Program-made: the position numbers and the translations under genes
Source: Pyxicephalus adspersus
Lineage: Eukaryota > Chordata > Amphibia > Anura > Pyxicephalidae
Length of the DNA: 64,000 nt
NCBI RefSeq assembly: GCF_032062135.1
Contig: NC_092863.1
Coordinates: 18,223,992-18,287,991 of the forward strand
Direction of reading: 5' to 3'
Notes under the pieces: generated by a model
What the model was told of the DNA's origin: nothing
What the model saw: only the letters and a program-made list of their open reading frames with translations
Databases searched by the model: none
Part shown: positions 10,807 to 21,781 of the stretch, piece after piece
Numbering within the stretch: the stretch's first letter is position 1
How the letters are laid out: each line of letters begins with the position of its first letter

Positions 10807-13800
10807 CTTAAGATGTACTAACTACCTTACCCCTGTGACTTGTCCATCCCTGCTATAATGAATCTATTTATACACAATCCTGATTACAATGCCAACATTG
10901 TACGCATTTGCTGTGAGTCATGTTGGTGCATTATTCACAATTTTAGTGCCATGAAGTGAACATCTGATAGTATATGCAGGACAAGAACTAACAAAAGACG
11001 ACCTTGGGACATAATAGGTGCACTACATATTAAATAACAGTACAGGCTGAAAAATAAAATCTCAACAAAAATCAACATTATGTGAAACTTGTAACCATAG
11101 GCATCAATGAAGAGAATCTATTGCACATAATGTAAGATCAGGTTGTTGACAGTCTGAAATTATGCAAAAACCAGATATACATTGTAAACTAACAATACTG
11201 CTGCTCCCTGCAGGTAAAATAATTTGATTATTTCTGAACGATCAAGCAAAGACAAAATCTGAAGGTTGCAAGGTTTTTATTTAAATTCTTGCTGACACCT
11301 ATAGCTTTATATGTCGATTTTCAGCATGGGCATTAGAAATTGTTATTTAAAATGGATCACTTGAATGGAGCTTAGTATTATGCTGTAAAATCATTGCAGA
11401 CATTCTGTGAAGGCTTTATTATAACATATAAATTATATTTCAGTTTTGGCACATGAAAGTTAAACTACCTGTTGCTGCCAGTGTGCACATATACTGTGGG
11501 CATTACAAAGGGTCCCTACACTCTCTGTTGGAAGTTTTCTATGTTTTCTATGATGTAAAAAGCAGCAGAAGGAGCTAGAATGCACAAAGTTCAGAAACAT
11601 CCAAAACTCCCAAGTGAAAGGAACATGTGACGGCGTTACAGAGACTGAATCTGCTCACCAGGCCCAGGCTTTAGGTTAAATGTCACCTTTACGTGTAATG
11701 ACCATTTCATTAGTGATCTGTTCTTTTTTTCAGATTGCCTTTTAGTTTAGTTTAGTAACAGTAGAGTGAAACACCAAGAGTTAATGCCTAAATATTATAA
11801 GAAGGATTGGACAAATCCCATGAAGCTGTAAGTGAAGCTTTACATCTGTTGACCTATGTGATGTTTAATACTAAACTGTACCCTTATGTGCTCTTTCTTT
11901 CATAACACCAAACTTGTTTTTATATACTTTGCAATGCTGTTCAATCTCTGTCTTCTATATATAAGTGCACACTACATATTGATTTAGACTTAAAGACTTC
12001 ACTAAGAGAAAATATTAGACAAGAAAGTGTCATTCATCTGAAGAAAAGTATTCTATAAACATTTAGCTTCTTTGCAATCCAGTGGAAATTTCCACAGTCA
12101 GATATATATTATATATATTTTATGAAGCTTGGGACCCCACCTCCACTTTGGGGATGACTGGAGTTGGTTGGCTATGACCCAATTCTGCAGCGCCCCCTGC
12201 TGGAAGAGATTTTAAAAAATGTTCTATATGTACCACCTGCATATTTAATGCCTGGTAACTTTTTCTAGTTCTTAAAAAAAAAAAGAAAAGAAAAGTGAAG
12301 ATTGATGAGGATTGTGTAAGACATTTTTTAAAATTCTGATCAAATAATTAAGCCAGCTGTGCCGTACCCTGAAACCCCGCATTAGTAATTCCCAGATGCC
12401 AACAGCAAGGAGTTATTGTAAATGAATGAAAGCAGGGGGAATGAAGCGTGACATACACATTAATAGTGAAGCTGTTGGGCTGCACTGTGTGTAATTGGTA
12501 AAGAATGTGATAGGGGTATTAAGAGATAATGTTGGGGAGGTGGAAGGAGTCATTACTTAGAGCGATGTTCTTTCAACTGCATACACTGCTAATGATGGAT
12601 GGTTCGACTGTGAGAGCACCCAGCTACATCCCCATCCACCAAACCATGCCAAGGGAACGTGTAATGGTTTGGACAAATGCTGTTAAATGAATAATTTGTG
12701 GCTGTGCAGTAAATATTTATTTAGTATTCTTTGTGAGCTTTTCCAATACAAAGTAAAACAAGAAGAGTGTCACATCTAAAGAAAATAAATACATTTTAAA
12801 CCTTTTATGTGCTTTTTATTATCATATATTATTTACTGCTGACATGTAACACTGCTTTACAGAGCCCATAGTTGTGTCACTAACTATCCCTCAGACTAAG
12901 TCAGAAAACAATAACCAAAATTATTGAGGAGGGGGCAGCCAATGTATGTAGCAGAATTGTCTCAGTCTCCATGCCAGTATCCTGGTTAAGATGCAGACCT
13001 GGGACCCCCATAGTGCAAAGCAAAAGTACTGATCACTCCGTATGAAAAATGGAAACTGACAAATCCTAGATTGCTATATTCGGGGATAGGAAGAAAGTTT
13101 GCGAATATGTACTGTATTTCTTGCACCTGCTGCGTTTGTGAGTTCTACTGGGATCTTAAATTTTATTTCATTTCATGAATAAATGAAACCTTCGCTAAGG
13201 ATATACAAAGGTTGCCATGGTAGACCTCTTTCTTGTTGTCTGATGGTCAGGCTTATCCTCTAGTTACAAAACTGAGTCTGAATAGTTTATGCAGTAGAGT
13301 TAAAGCCAAACTCTAGCCAAAAATCTTTCTTTGGTTATGGACAAAGTATGGAACATTGAGAAACTCAGTCAGGTTTTATAGCTGTTTCTGTTGCCATCAG
13401 GGAGGTTTTCTTGTGTTCATTTTGGTCACCGAAGCAGGAAACACCTAAAATGTCTTTACCAAGAGATGGGGGTAATTAAGGATCATTTTAACACAATAGA
13501 ATGGGGAAGAGTTTAAAGTTATACCAGGTTATATTGCTTCTATCATTGATTTTCTTTTGTGATACATGGGTCACTGCAAATGTAATTACAATACCAGATA
13601 CAATGGTAACAAATATATATATATATATGAATAGTCAGGGCGGATTTTTAATACCAGCGATAGACAAAGACTCTGATAGTAATTTTCAATCAAGTAATGT
13701 CAAATCTTAGGTACAAATCCCAGGAAGTTGGAAAACAGCTGCAAGTGACAGTGGACTTTCATTGCACACATTGCAGAGAGTCTCACCAATCAGTCACCCG

Positions 13801-14035
13801 TAATCTCAGGAGCTCTGAGATGTATATAGTATTCCCGTATGTAGTTTCCCAATGAATGTTTCACTTTGCAATGTGGTGACAGGAGCACACTTGCTCATAA
13901 CACATAGTCTGCTCGTGGGGTTGGGGTGCAATACAAAGGGAGATGTCACCTGCAGACCTTCATATTACACCAGGCTGTGAGCAGGACCTAGTTGTAGCTA
14001 GATCACTAAGGCTGCCTGCAAAGATTCATAAATGC
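10807..14035. other. Noncoding stretch, some apparently unique sequence
   Basis: No exon found. The part from about 12330 to 12760 does not resemble the repeats seen elsewhere in the window and could be conserved noncoding DNA. It includes a 9-bp inverted repeat (ccaaaccat near 12638, atggtttgg near 12664). A 69-codon frame at 13501-13710 starts with a hydrophobic leader-like segment but continues through a TA microsatellite; I do not call it a gene. Confidence 0.35.
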
Positions 14036-14445
14036 CTAAGGCTGGGTCCACACGGATGTTTTTAAAAACGCATGTAAACGTTCCTACTGCGTTTCTTTGC
14101 ACTTTTATTAGGGTTTTAAAGCTTGTCTTTAAAACGCTGGAAATTGTCTATGCCACGTTTATCTGCGTTTTTCCACATTTTTAACGCGTTTTTGTTTTAA
14201 GTGCTTATAAACTCATTGAAATTAATGTAAGCCTTTACCTGCATTTTTGGTCATTTTCCAGCGGTAACCCTGCATTTTAATTTTTCAAATGTTGCAAGCA
14301 GCGTCATAGATAACGCTCATGAACATGCCTCAAGGAAATGTCCTGGTGTAGATTAGCCAATTGAAATGCATGGGAATTTCAAATATAGGCTTTTAAAGCT
14401 TCAGGTTTAACCTTGGGAAAAACGTCTGTGTAGACCAAGACTTAG
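14036..14445. mobile_element. MITE with ctaaggctgggtccacac ends
   Basis: The left end (ctaaggctgggtccacacgg then atgtttt) is matched at the right end by its imperfect inverse (aaaacgtctgtgtagaccaa then gacttag). Length is 410 bp with no coding content. I cannot assign the superfamily. Confidence 0.65.
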
Positions 14446-15890
14446 CCAGTAAAACAGCTTGTAAAACAGCTGAATACAGCTTCAAATTAAATCTGTAATA
14501 CGCTTCATACTTGCAGTAAAGGAGGTTTTTCTGTTATTGTACTAGCTCAATTAATGGTGTTACTTAAAAAACTATTCATAATTGACAGTGAAATAATAAC
14601 TAAATAAAAGCACTTATAAGTGAAGAGCAAAGTTTTGTATTTTATCACAAAGTGCACAAAATGGAAACGGATATTTAAAGTAGCAGGTCACATTTTTGGA
14701 GACTATGGTACTGGGCCATTGTTGCAAACTCCAAGTTATCTCTAATTCCCAGAGAAGTCAGGGTACAATACTGAGTGGAGAGCAGAGAGAAATCTGACCT
14801 GCTTGGTGTTCTGATCACCAGCTCAGGATAAAGAGTTAAGGAAATTAAATAATAATAGAACAAAATTAGGTGGAAAAGCAAGCAAATAAACTTACCTGAT
14901 CAGCTTCTCATCCAGGCAATTAGAATTCTTTAAAATGAGTTCAGCAATGCCAGCTCACATCATCTCGCAGTAAATGTCCAATTCAATGTTTTTAGGGCAC
15001 TTATATCCTCATCTTCATGTATAGAAAACACCAAACTGGACAGCCCTTGGACAAGGAGTATGCAAGTTTAACACATATAAGTTCTTTTTGGTCTTTCCTT
15101 GGTCCTGCTTGTGTCACGATACACGAATGCATTATTATAAACGTTCTTGAAAAATCAGGCTGTTTGTTGATAAAGGAGAATGAGAGAACAAGGTTTATTT
15201 TCTGTAACAAAGGGGCCATGTTTCACAACATTCGGAGCTGTGAAAGAAAGATATCACCTTTGCCACCAAAACCAACAAAATCTTACTGTTCATTTCTTGG
15301 TCTAGTTATAACCACCACCTGCGTTCCAAAGCAAGGATCCTATTTCATGCAACTTCTCCAAAATCCATGTAACTTTTGTATTGAAGTAGATATCACAATA
15401 ACGTATCCAAAAGGAAAAGGTGCCTGTGTAAATTATCTGGCTATATACCAATATTGTTTTAGATGTGTTATGTTCATGTGATTGCCTGTACTGTTTTGAA
15501 TTGAATGTACACTGAGTATCAAAACTGGAAGTAAAATAGTTTCCATTATAATCGATGAAGCTTTTCACATTGGTGAGTTAGGCTACGGCACAGTGAAGCG
15601 CATATATAAAATATTCTTCTTGCTGCACTTTTTGCTGTGCTCTATTCATGTTACATCACAGTCAATGGGAGCACATTGAAAATCTTCTAGAAACACGTCT
15701 TTGGAGTAAGGATACTGAAAAAGACAAAACATGCTTATTAAAGGATTTAAATTTTATGGAACTGCATTATAAACTCTTTATATGATTTTTAGAAAAATGC
15801 AAGGGTCTTCCAATGCACTATTGTGATTGGGCCTCTAGGCTTCATTACCCATCTAACCTACTTGTTAAAAAATAAAACACCCCAAGTGTC
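14446..15890. other. Noncoding stretch with unassigned long frames
   Basis: A 154-codon frame at 15017-15481 (+) and overlapping minus-strand frames at 15001-15219 and 15302-15568 are open, but none shows a domain, signal peptide or splice context that I recognise. Decayed mobile-element origin is possible. Confidence 0.3.
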
Positions 15891-15894
15891 TTAC

Positions 15895-16610
15895 CTACAT
15901 AGTTACAAAGTAGGTTAGGTTGAAAAAAGACATAAGTCCATCAAGTTCAACCACTAGGGAAATAAACATATCCCAGGTATAAAACCCTATGGACATAGTT
16001 GGTCCAGAGGAAGGCAAAAAACCCCTGTACAACTTGCTTCAACAGGGGACAAAAATTCCTTCCTGATTCCATGAGGCAATCGTATGTTCCCTGGATCAAC
16101 AGTCTCCTATCTTTACTTTAAAGCCTTAATACCCAGTTATATTATGTTCCTCTAGAAAAGCATCCAGCTTTTTCTTAAAGCAATCTATAGTAGTTGCTGA
16201 AACTACTTCCTGAAGGAGCCAGTTCCACAGACCTTACAGTGAAGAATCCCTTCCTTATCTGGAGATTAAACTTCTTTTCCTCCAGACTCAAAGAGTGCCC
16301 TCTTGTTCTCTGTAATGATCTCATAGTGAATAATTGGTAAAAGAGTTCTGTATATGGACTGTTTATTTATTTATGCAGGGTGATCATATCCCCCCTTATA
16401 CGTCTCTTCTCAAGGGAGAATAGATTCAGTTCAGCTAATCTCTCCTCATAGCTGAGATCCTCCATTCCTTTTATTAGTTTAGTTGCCCTTCTCTGCACTC
16501 TCTCCAATTCAGCAATGTCCTTTTTGTGAACTGGTGCCCAAAACTGGACTGCAAATTCCAGATGAGGTCTGACCAATGCTTTGTATTTGAGCATTAACTT
16601 TATTGTTTGA
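15895..16610 (-). mobile_element. 5'-truncated CR1-type LINE
   Basis: Read on the minus strand, 16594-16367 encodes the typical CR1/Jockey-group C-terminal reverse transcriptase segment, with [31 protein letters not shown] and [11 protein letters not shown]. The frame meets a stop near 16367 but the homology continues to about 16195 (SLQRTRGHS, LAPSGSSFSNYYRLL, stop). The 3' UTR runs to about 15895. A dead copy. Confidence 0.8.
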
Positions 16611-17029
16611 CTCTAACATGGGTTCAGTTCTTGCCGTACAGCAAGTAATATTTAGGTGGCTAGAATATAGATAAAAATTATGTATACAGAAGTGGTTAAA
16701 AACCTTATAGGCAAGGGCACCCTATTATGTGTTCCTAAGACCATTTACCTCCTTATCTATTTGGTAGAAAGTATATTTCTATTGTAAATTGATTTGATAA
16801 ATTGTTCCCTGTAATTGGCTAGATACAAGAAAATAGCTACAGATCCCACATTGGGAAACTTCTGCAGCAGCCTCCAATGCTGCTTTAGCCACTGCAGCCC
16901 ATGTAGGAAGCTTGAGAACTGGTGTGACGTCCAAAGTTCACATGTTGGTAATACCCTGCATAGTGTCTGTGGCCCCTGGGGTAATGTCTGTACACAAGGG
17001 GGTCCAACAGGTCCCCAAATGGTAAACCA
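16611..17029. other. Short noncoding stretch
   Basis: Nothing assignable lies between the CR1 and L2 remnants. Confidence 0.4.
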
Positions 17030-17690
17030 CTGGTATATTACAATTATACAGTATTTATAAAGCGCCAACATATTACGCAGCATTGTACATAGGGGCTGTG
17101 AAATGACAGACAGACCGTGACACAGGAGGAGGAGAGGACCCTGCCCCAAAGAGATTACAATCTAAGTGGAGGGTCTACTGAAATCTGTGATACACTGTGA
17201 TTTTTACAAGAGTCATATATATGTTTTTCTATTCCTGCTTATTGTTAAATCATTACTTTGTATTTCTTCTTATACTTGTTACTTTTTGTTTATTATTTGA
17301 AAAAACTCAATAAAAATTAAAAAAAAAATCTAAGTGGAGGGAAAGCAGCACACAATAGGAGGGGAGATATGTAGTGGTGGGAAATAGTGAGGGTTTAGAA
17401 GAAGAACAAATGGGTTTTGAGCGCTCTTTTAAATGAGCAGAAAGTAGGAGCAAGCTAAAAAGGACAGGAAGTCCATTCCAGAGAGTTGGAGCAGCTCTGG
17501 AAAAGTCTTTTATCCGTGCGTGTGATGAGGTTATAAGTGAGGAAGTCATTAGGAGGTCATCGGAGGAGCGGCTGGGGGAGTATTTTTTTTACCAGGTCAG
17601 AAATGTAAGTGGGACAAGAACTGCGGAGGGATTTGAAGGCAAAGCACAGGAGCTTAAATTTGATTCTAAGGTGAAATAGAAGCCAATGAA
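17030..17690 (-). mobile_element. L2-type LINE 3' end, minus strand, interrupted
   Basis: This is the reverse-oriented counterpart of 10056-10806. The 3' UTR lies at 17030-17173 and the C-terminal ORF from about 17340 to 17690 (SAHLKERSKP, then LRIKFKLLCFAF on the minus strand). A poly-A insertion (17174-17326) splits it. Confidence 0.8.
17174..17326 (+). mobile_element. Poly-A retroposon nested in L2
   Basis: The 153-bp insert ends with aataaaaattaaaaaaaaa, i.e. a poly-A signal and tail. It is flanked by the perfect 15-bp duplication aatctaagtggaggg (17159-17173 and 17327-17341). This is the signature of target-primed reverse transcription. The T-rich body before the tail resembles a 5'-truncated L1-like 3' end. 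Confidence 0.8.
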
Positions 17691-17700
17691 CTACAAAGAG

Positions 17701-17766
17701 ATGCAGCAGAAGAGGAGCGGAGAGAAGCATGCCTCCATCCTTCCCTCCGCTCCTCTTCTGCTGCAT
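17701..17766. repeat. Near-perfect 66-nt hairpin
   Basis: The left arm atgcagcagaagaggagcgg (17701-17720) is exactly inverted at 17747-17766. Pairing continues inward with two mismatches, leaving a loop of a few bases. It abuts the L2 remnant. It could be a foldback repeat or, less likely, a small-RNA precursor. Confidence 0.7.
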
Positions 17767-18214
17767 ATCTTCCATGGAACTCTGGGGGCACTCCAGACAT
17801 TGCTAGGGGTTCCATTAACAATTTGTGCCAGTTTAGGTGACACCAATGATCCTTTTGGCTATCTGTAAGGGGGTTGTAAAAAGAATTCTTCCTACTGACC
17901 CCCCCCCAGGCTGTCATACTGAGAGCTGGGGGTATATTAATTATAGTCGGGGCTCCACGAAGATCTGAAATTTATTTTAAAGGGTTCCCCTTATGTGTTA
18001 AAACCAGAAACACTGAAATAGACAATGATGACAGGCCTTAGGCCTTTGTAGCTTTGTGTATTCTGTTATACATTATTTTATCATTTCCTTTAAAAAAAAC
18101 TATTCACTTACAGTATAAGCTGCAGTGGTTAAGTAGCAAAAAGCACAGCTACTAAAAAAATATATATATGACAAATATTAAAATGAAGTGAAAACACTAA
18201 TATTCGTTTCTTGT

Positions 18215-18420
18215 CCTTTGCGACACCTTCCAACACGGCCTGAGAACGGAGACAATTTACCACACACAGCTCTATGTGGCCACGGTTCGCTTGGCGCCTC
18301 TTTGGCTCACGTGACCTGCCTGAAAATCCCAGCGCCTAACTCAGGAACTACAGCTCCCATCAGCGTTCGCTTCTCGCAGACGTCATTGGTATGCGACAGA
18401 AGCAAGCGGTGGGCGGAGCT
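18215..18420 (+). promoter_or_regulatory. med24: med24 core promoter, CpG-rich
   Basis: CpGs are frequent here and rare elsewhere. In order: an E-box tcacgtgac (18307-18315); a ZNF143/THAP11-type site aactacagctcccatca (18347-18362); a CRE-like half site joined to an inverted CCAAT box, gacgtcattgg (18379-18389); a GC box gtgggcggagc (18409-18419); and just downstream a YY1-like catggcgga (18423-18431). No TATA box is seen. This is the layout of a housekeeping promoter. The transcription start is probably near 18400 but is not fixed by sequence alone. Confidence 0.65.
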
Positions 18421-18467
18421 GTCATGGCGGATCCCTATTCAGAGGACTGAGAGTGAGTTGATCGGAG
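18400..18467 (+). other. med24: med24 exon 1, probable 5' UTR
   Basis: The exon end is set by a good donor, GAG|GTAAGA, at 18467/18468. Its 5' end is a guess. Joined to exon 2 it puts an in-frame TGA eight codons before the med24 start codon, which supports initiation at 21652. Confidence 0.5.
18424..18450 (+). other. Upstream ORF of 8 codons in exon 1
   Basis: ATG at 18424 opens a frame of eight codons (MADPYSED) ending in TGA at 18448-18450. The context is good, with G at -3 and G at +4. The ATG overlaps a YY1-like motif, so whether it is transcribed depends on where transcription starts. Confidence 0.4.
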
Positions 18468-18931
18468 GTAAGAGGAGTTAAAATGACGAATAATCTTCCT
18501 ATTATACCCCAATGGTCGCCGCTTCTCATAGTTCCTCGATTTTAGTGATCGGCATGGTGATAGATGCTGCAAATACCGAGTTTTTCATGCATTGTGGCCC
18601 CACTATTCCTCTCCCTGTGTTAGATCTGTTGTGTGAAATACATTCCTGAACCCTGGAACATGTTTTGGTTCAGTGAGCACAAATTTAAAGGTGTGGTTGT
18701 GTCCTAACGTGTATGCAATCCTTAACAACTAAATATCCCATAAAAAGCTTGTTGTTCTATCTAACAATACCTGTTGATCCTGACATCTATCTAGTATGTG
18801 GGGTACTTCCTATACTATCCAACCTACCTACCATAGTTGTAATACACTTACTGACAACAGTGCTCAATAAAGGGGTGCTGTGAGTGTTGTCACCCTAGGA
18901 CAGGAAGTGTGCCAGTGGCAGGATCACATTA

Positions 18932-19063
18932 ATATTAAACAGGATTTATATAGTGCCAACATAATATGTAGCGCTGTACATTAAATAGGGATTGCAAATG
19001 ACAGATACAGACAGTGACACAGGAGGAGAGGACCCTGCCCTGAAGAGCTTACAATCTAGGAGG
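18932..19063 (-). mobile_element. L2-type LINE 3' tail
   Basis: The segment carries ggatttatatagtgccaaca, gcgctgtacattaaataggg and agagcttacaatctaggagg: the family 3' UTR in reverse orientation. Confidence 0.75.
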
Positions 19064-19324
19064 GGGAAAAGCCTTATTAATACAGCTAACACACATCTAA
19101 GAACTGTGTAGCTGCTGTATAGTAAATGTTTAGGCTCTTGGGTAGTTTTAAATATAGTAGGAAAGGGTTAAAACCTGTTTATCTTTTTGTTTGTTTTCTG
19201 TGTCCCCATTGGGAACATTTCTTGTTATTTCATGAAATGGGAAGTAAAGAAAAAACACTCCTGGTTGTCACCAAGACGGGTCTCTATTGTCCCTTTAATA
19301 TCTTTTCTTGTGATAACTCTATAT

Positions 19325-20048
19325 CAGCGATCACCAACCAGTGGTCCACAGAAAAAATGGACATTTTTTGCAATTTTTATGTTATGTTTTATTAATAAAA
19401 AACAAAAATAATATTCTATTAAATTCCTATATTCTGAATGTCAATTTTCGCCTTTATATTGCACTAAATTAATGAACTGTACTAGAGACGGAAAAACAAG
19501 GCAGGCGCAGCGTGATGTCAGTGTAATCTTAAGTTGTATGAGGCAACCTTTGCCGAGCCGTACGCTTCAGTATTGTTTCCACCAATAGAACAGTCACTCC
19601 ACAAATACCCATTCTTATCCGATTGTTTTATTTTATTTGTTTATTTCACAGATGATCTTTTAGGTAATAATGACCTTACTGTGTATTTTCTTTAACTGTT
19701 ATATTTAATGGCATCAAATAATTTGACTTTGATAACTATCATTTCTTGTTTGGTCTTAGGTTCAAATAAACGCATAATGAGTGAGAAAAAGCAAACAAAT
19801 ATTTTGCATTTCTTTAGTAATACCAAAGATAATGTAACTAATGATAATAGTAACAATAGTAATACTTCACTTAACCGTGAGCTGATCAATGAATCAGAGC
19901 CTCCACAGTCCTTGTCAGCACCATTAGGAAGATTATTATTTTACAAATGTATTTATTTTTTTAAAAAAAATCATATTAATAGTAGGAAAAATGAATGAAA
20001 CATGATGAATTTAGTCGTTCGTGGGGTCTGAAAGGTTGGCGATCGCTG
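19325..20048 (+). mobile_element. hAT element with transposase-like N-terminal fragment
   Basis: The left terminus CAGCGATCACCAACCAGTGG is imperfectly inverted at the right terminus (aaaggttggcgatcgctg). Flanking octamers ctctatat and gtttagat share 5 of 8 bases. Inside, a frame at about 19777-19920 encodes a short peptide with KKQTNILHFF, similar in style to the N-terminus of hAT-family transposases. The rest of the transposase is missing. Confidence 0.65.
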
Positions 20049-20327
20049 GTTTAGATTTTGTATCATTTGGTGACTAGATGATAATAGCTAGCAGGACAGA
20101 TAATCAAGGTGAATCTCTTCTGTAAAAAGACCAGACAAGATTTTTATTCCTTTCATTTGCTATCCATCATTATCCTCTACAGACAATATAACTAATTGCC
20201 TGGATGGTATGCCCAGCCAAATCTTCAGTTTCCATTTTCTGACTCTTTGGAGTTTTTGCGATCCTCTTGCTGAGAACAATTTGCCAGCAACAAGATCGCT
20301 CAATATCACAATTATAAACACTCTGTG

Positions 20328-20524
20328 CCTAATGTATTAAAGCTCTCCAAGACTGGAGATGTTAGACTATCACTGGAGAATCTGGGTGATCCAGCAAACC
20401 TGAAATGGATTTCTTAAGCATTTGCTAATATTTGGAATTGTTTTTCAATTATGGAGCAGATCCATTTCAGGTTTTCTGGATCACCTCATAATAAACCCCT
20501 TAGAGATTAAATAAATCAGACCCA
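20328..20524. mobile_element. Palindromic MITE, ctctccaag family, copy 2
   Basis: The same layout as at 7055-7241: an outer gtattaaagctctccaag end, inner gatccagcaaacctgaaatg, and its inverse near 20460-20490. The right end is partly deleted. Confidence 0.75.
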
Positions 20525-21642
20525 ATGCCCTCTTCCAGACCCTGACATAAAATTAAACATTGGTTTTCTGCTTTTACTGGCATTAGACATCATTTTACAT
20601 ACCTGAATCTGCAGTCACATGTCACTCCAGTTCTGAGAATTCTTTCTTCTTCTGCTTATAGGAGGCACAGTCCCTTTTCAGGGAGTTTATATATCACTGC
20701 CTGCATCACTATTTATTGCCCAGCACCAGGGTCCACTTGGGTTCCAAGTTTGCAGGCATTACCTCAGCTCAGGGGGCTTTTGGTGTGTGTACATGTTGAT
20801 TTTATTATTACACCTCCTAACTTTATCTACAGTTCCTTGCTCAGTGATAAGTGATGATTTACATAAAGAAAATTAAAATAAAATCCATTAAACGTTCAAC
20901 TGGAGTTTTGGCACTTTCTGCTGTGTCTGCAGGAGAGAAAGTCAAGGATAAGTTTCCCAAAGGAACACGGGTGGTAAAATAAAAACAAAAGTTTGACCTC
21001 ATTCCATACTCCTAAATACTCTTTAGAAAATAAAAAATCCTGTGCACCAATTGTTAGGAAAGCTACTTTTCTGTGTTTTTTTTTTATACTTCACATTCTT
21101 TATGATGTATATATTTGCACTTTAATAAAGCGCCATTGTCCTCCTTCAATAGATCCTATGTAAGAAAGTTTCAGAGAAAACAATTTTCCTTTAATCTTTT
21201 CATTCTCCTTTGTACTGAGTTGTACGCATAGCCTGTTTTTACTGAAATTTTTATTGCAATTTATTTTTACTGCTATGTCTCTTAAGGGCAAACTTCTATT
21301 TGTACTGCTGAGTATTTTTTTAAACTGAGGGTAAATCTTCCAGTGAGGGACACCTCTTCAGGATGCAGTTCTTCCCACTTTGGAAGTTTTCTACTAACTT
21401 CTTGTTTAGACTTTCAGACTGTAAGTGATTAGAAATGGGGAGCAAAAAACTATTTAATATAAAAGTAAACATGGATATACATATACTTTAAAGGGGGGAT
21501 GTCAATGTTATTTATAAGATTATAATAGTATTTGCTTTACCAGTTTTATACATAAGGACCACTTTCTTTACAGCTTGTACCTAGTCTGTATAAGGTTTGT
21601 GTTTTGTATGCATGTAACAGTGAATGTATTCATCTTGATCAG

Positions 21643-21781
21643 GTGTCGGCCATGAAGTTAATGAATCTGAAGCAGGCCATCCTGCAGGCCTGGAAAGAGA
21701 GATGGAGTGACTACCAATGGTCTATTAATATGAAGAGGTTCTTTCCCAAAGGAGTGACATGGGACATCTTGAATTTAGCAG
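21643..21781 (+). CDS. med24: med24 exon 2 (residues 1-43, start codon)
   Basis: Acceptor gatcag|gtg, ATG at 21652, donor g|gttagg. The exon begins with nine 5' UTR bases (gtgtcggcc). It encodes the conserved N-terminus through FFPKGVTWDILNLA and ends in phase 1. Kozak context has G at -3. Confidence 0.95.

Larger units (their letters stand above)
18468..21642. other. med24: med24 intron 1
   Basis: A 3.2-kb intron holding an L2 tail, a hAT relic with a transposase-like fragment and a palindromic MITE. I see no RNA gene. Confidence 0.6.

Noticed and set aside
13501..13710. 69-codon frame starting with a hydrophobic leader-like segment
   Set aside because: It continues through a TA microsatellite, shows no conserved cysteines or mature-peptide pattern, and has no splice or promoter support.
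15017..15481. 154-codon open frame, the longest uninterrupted by N
   Set aside because: No recognisable domain; overlapping minus-strand frames are equally open, and the context is repeat-rich intergenic DNA.
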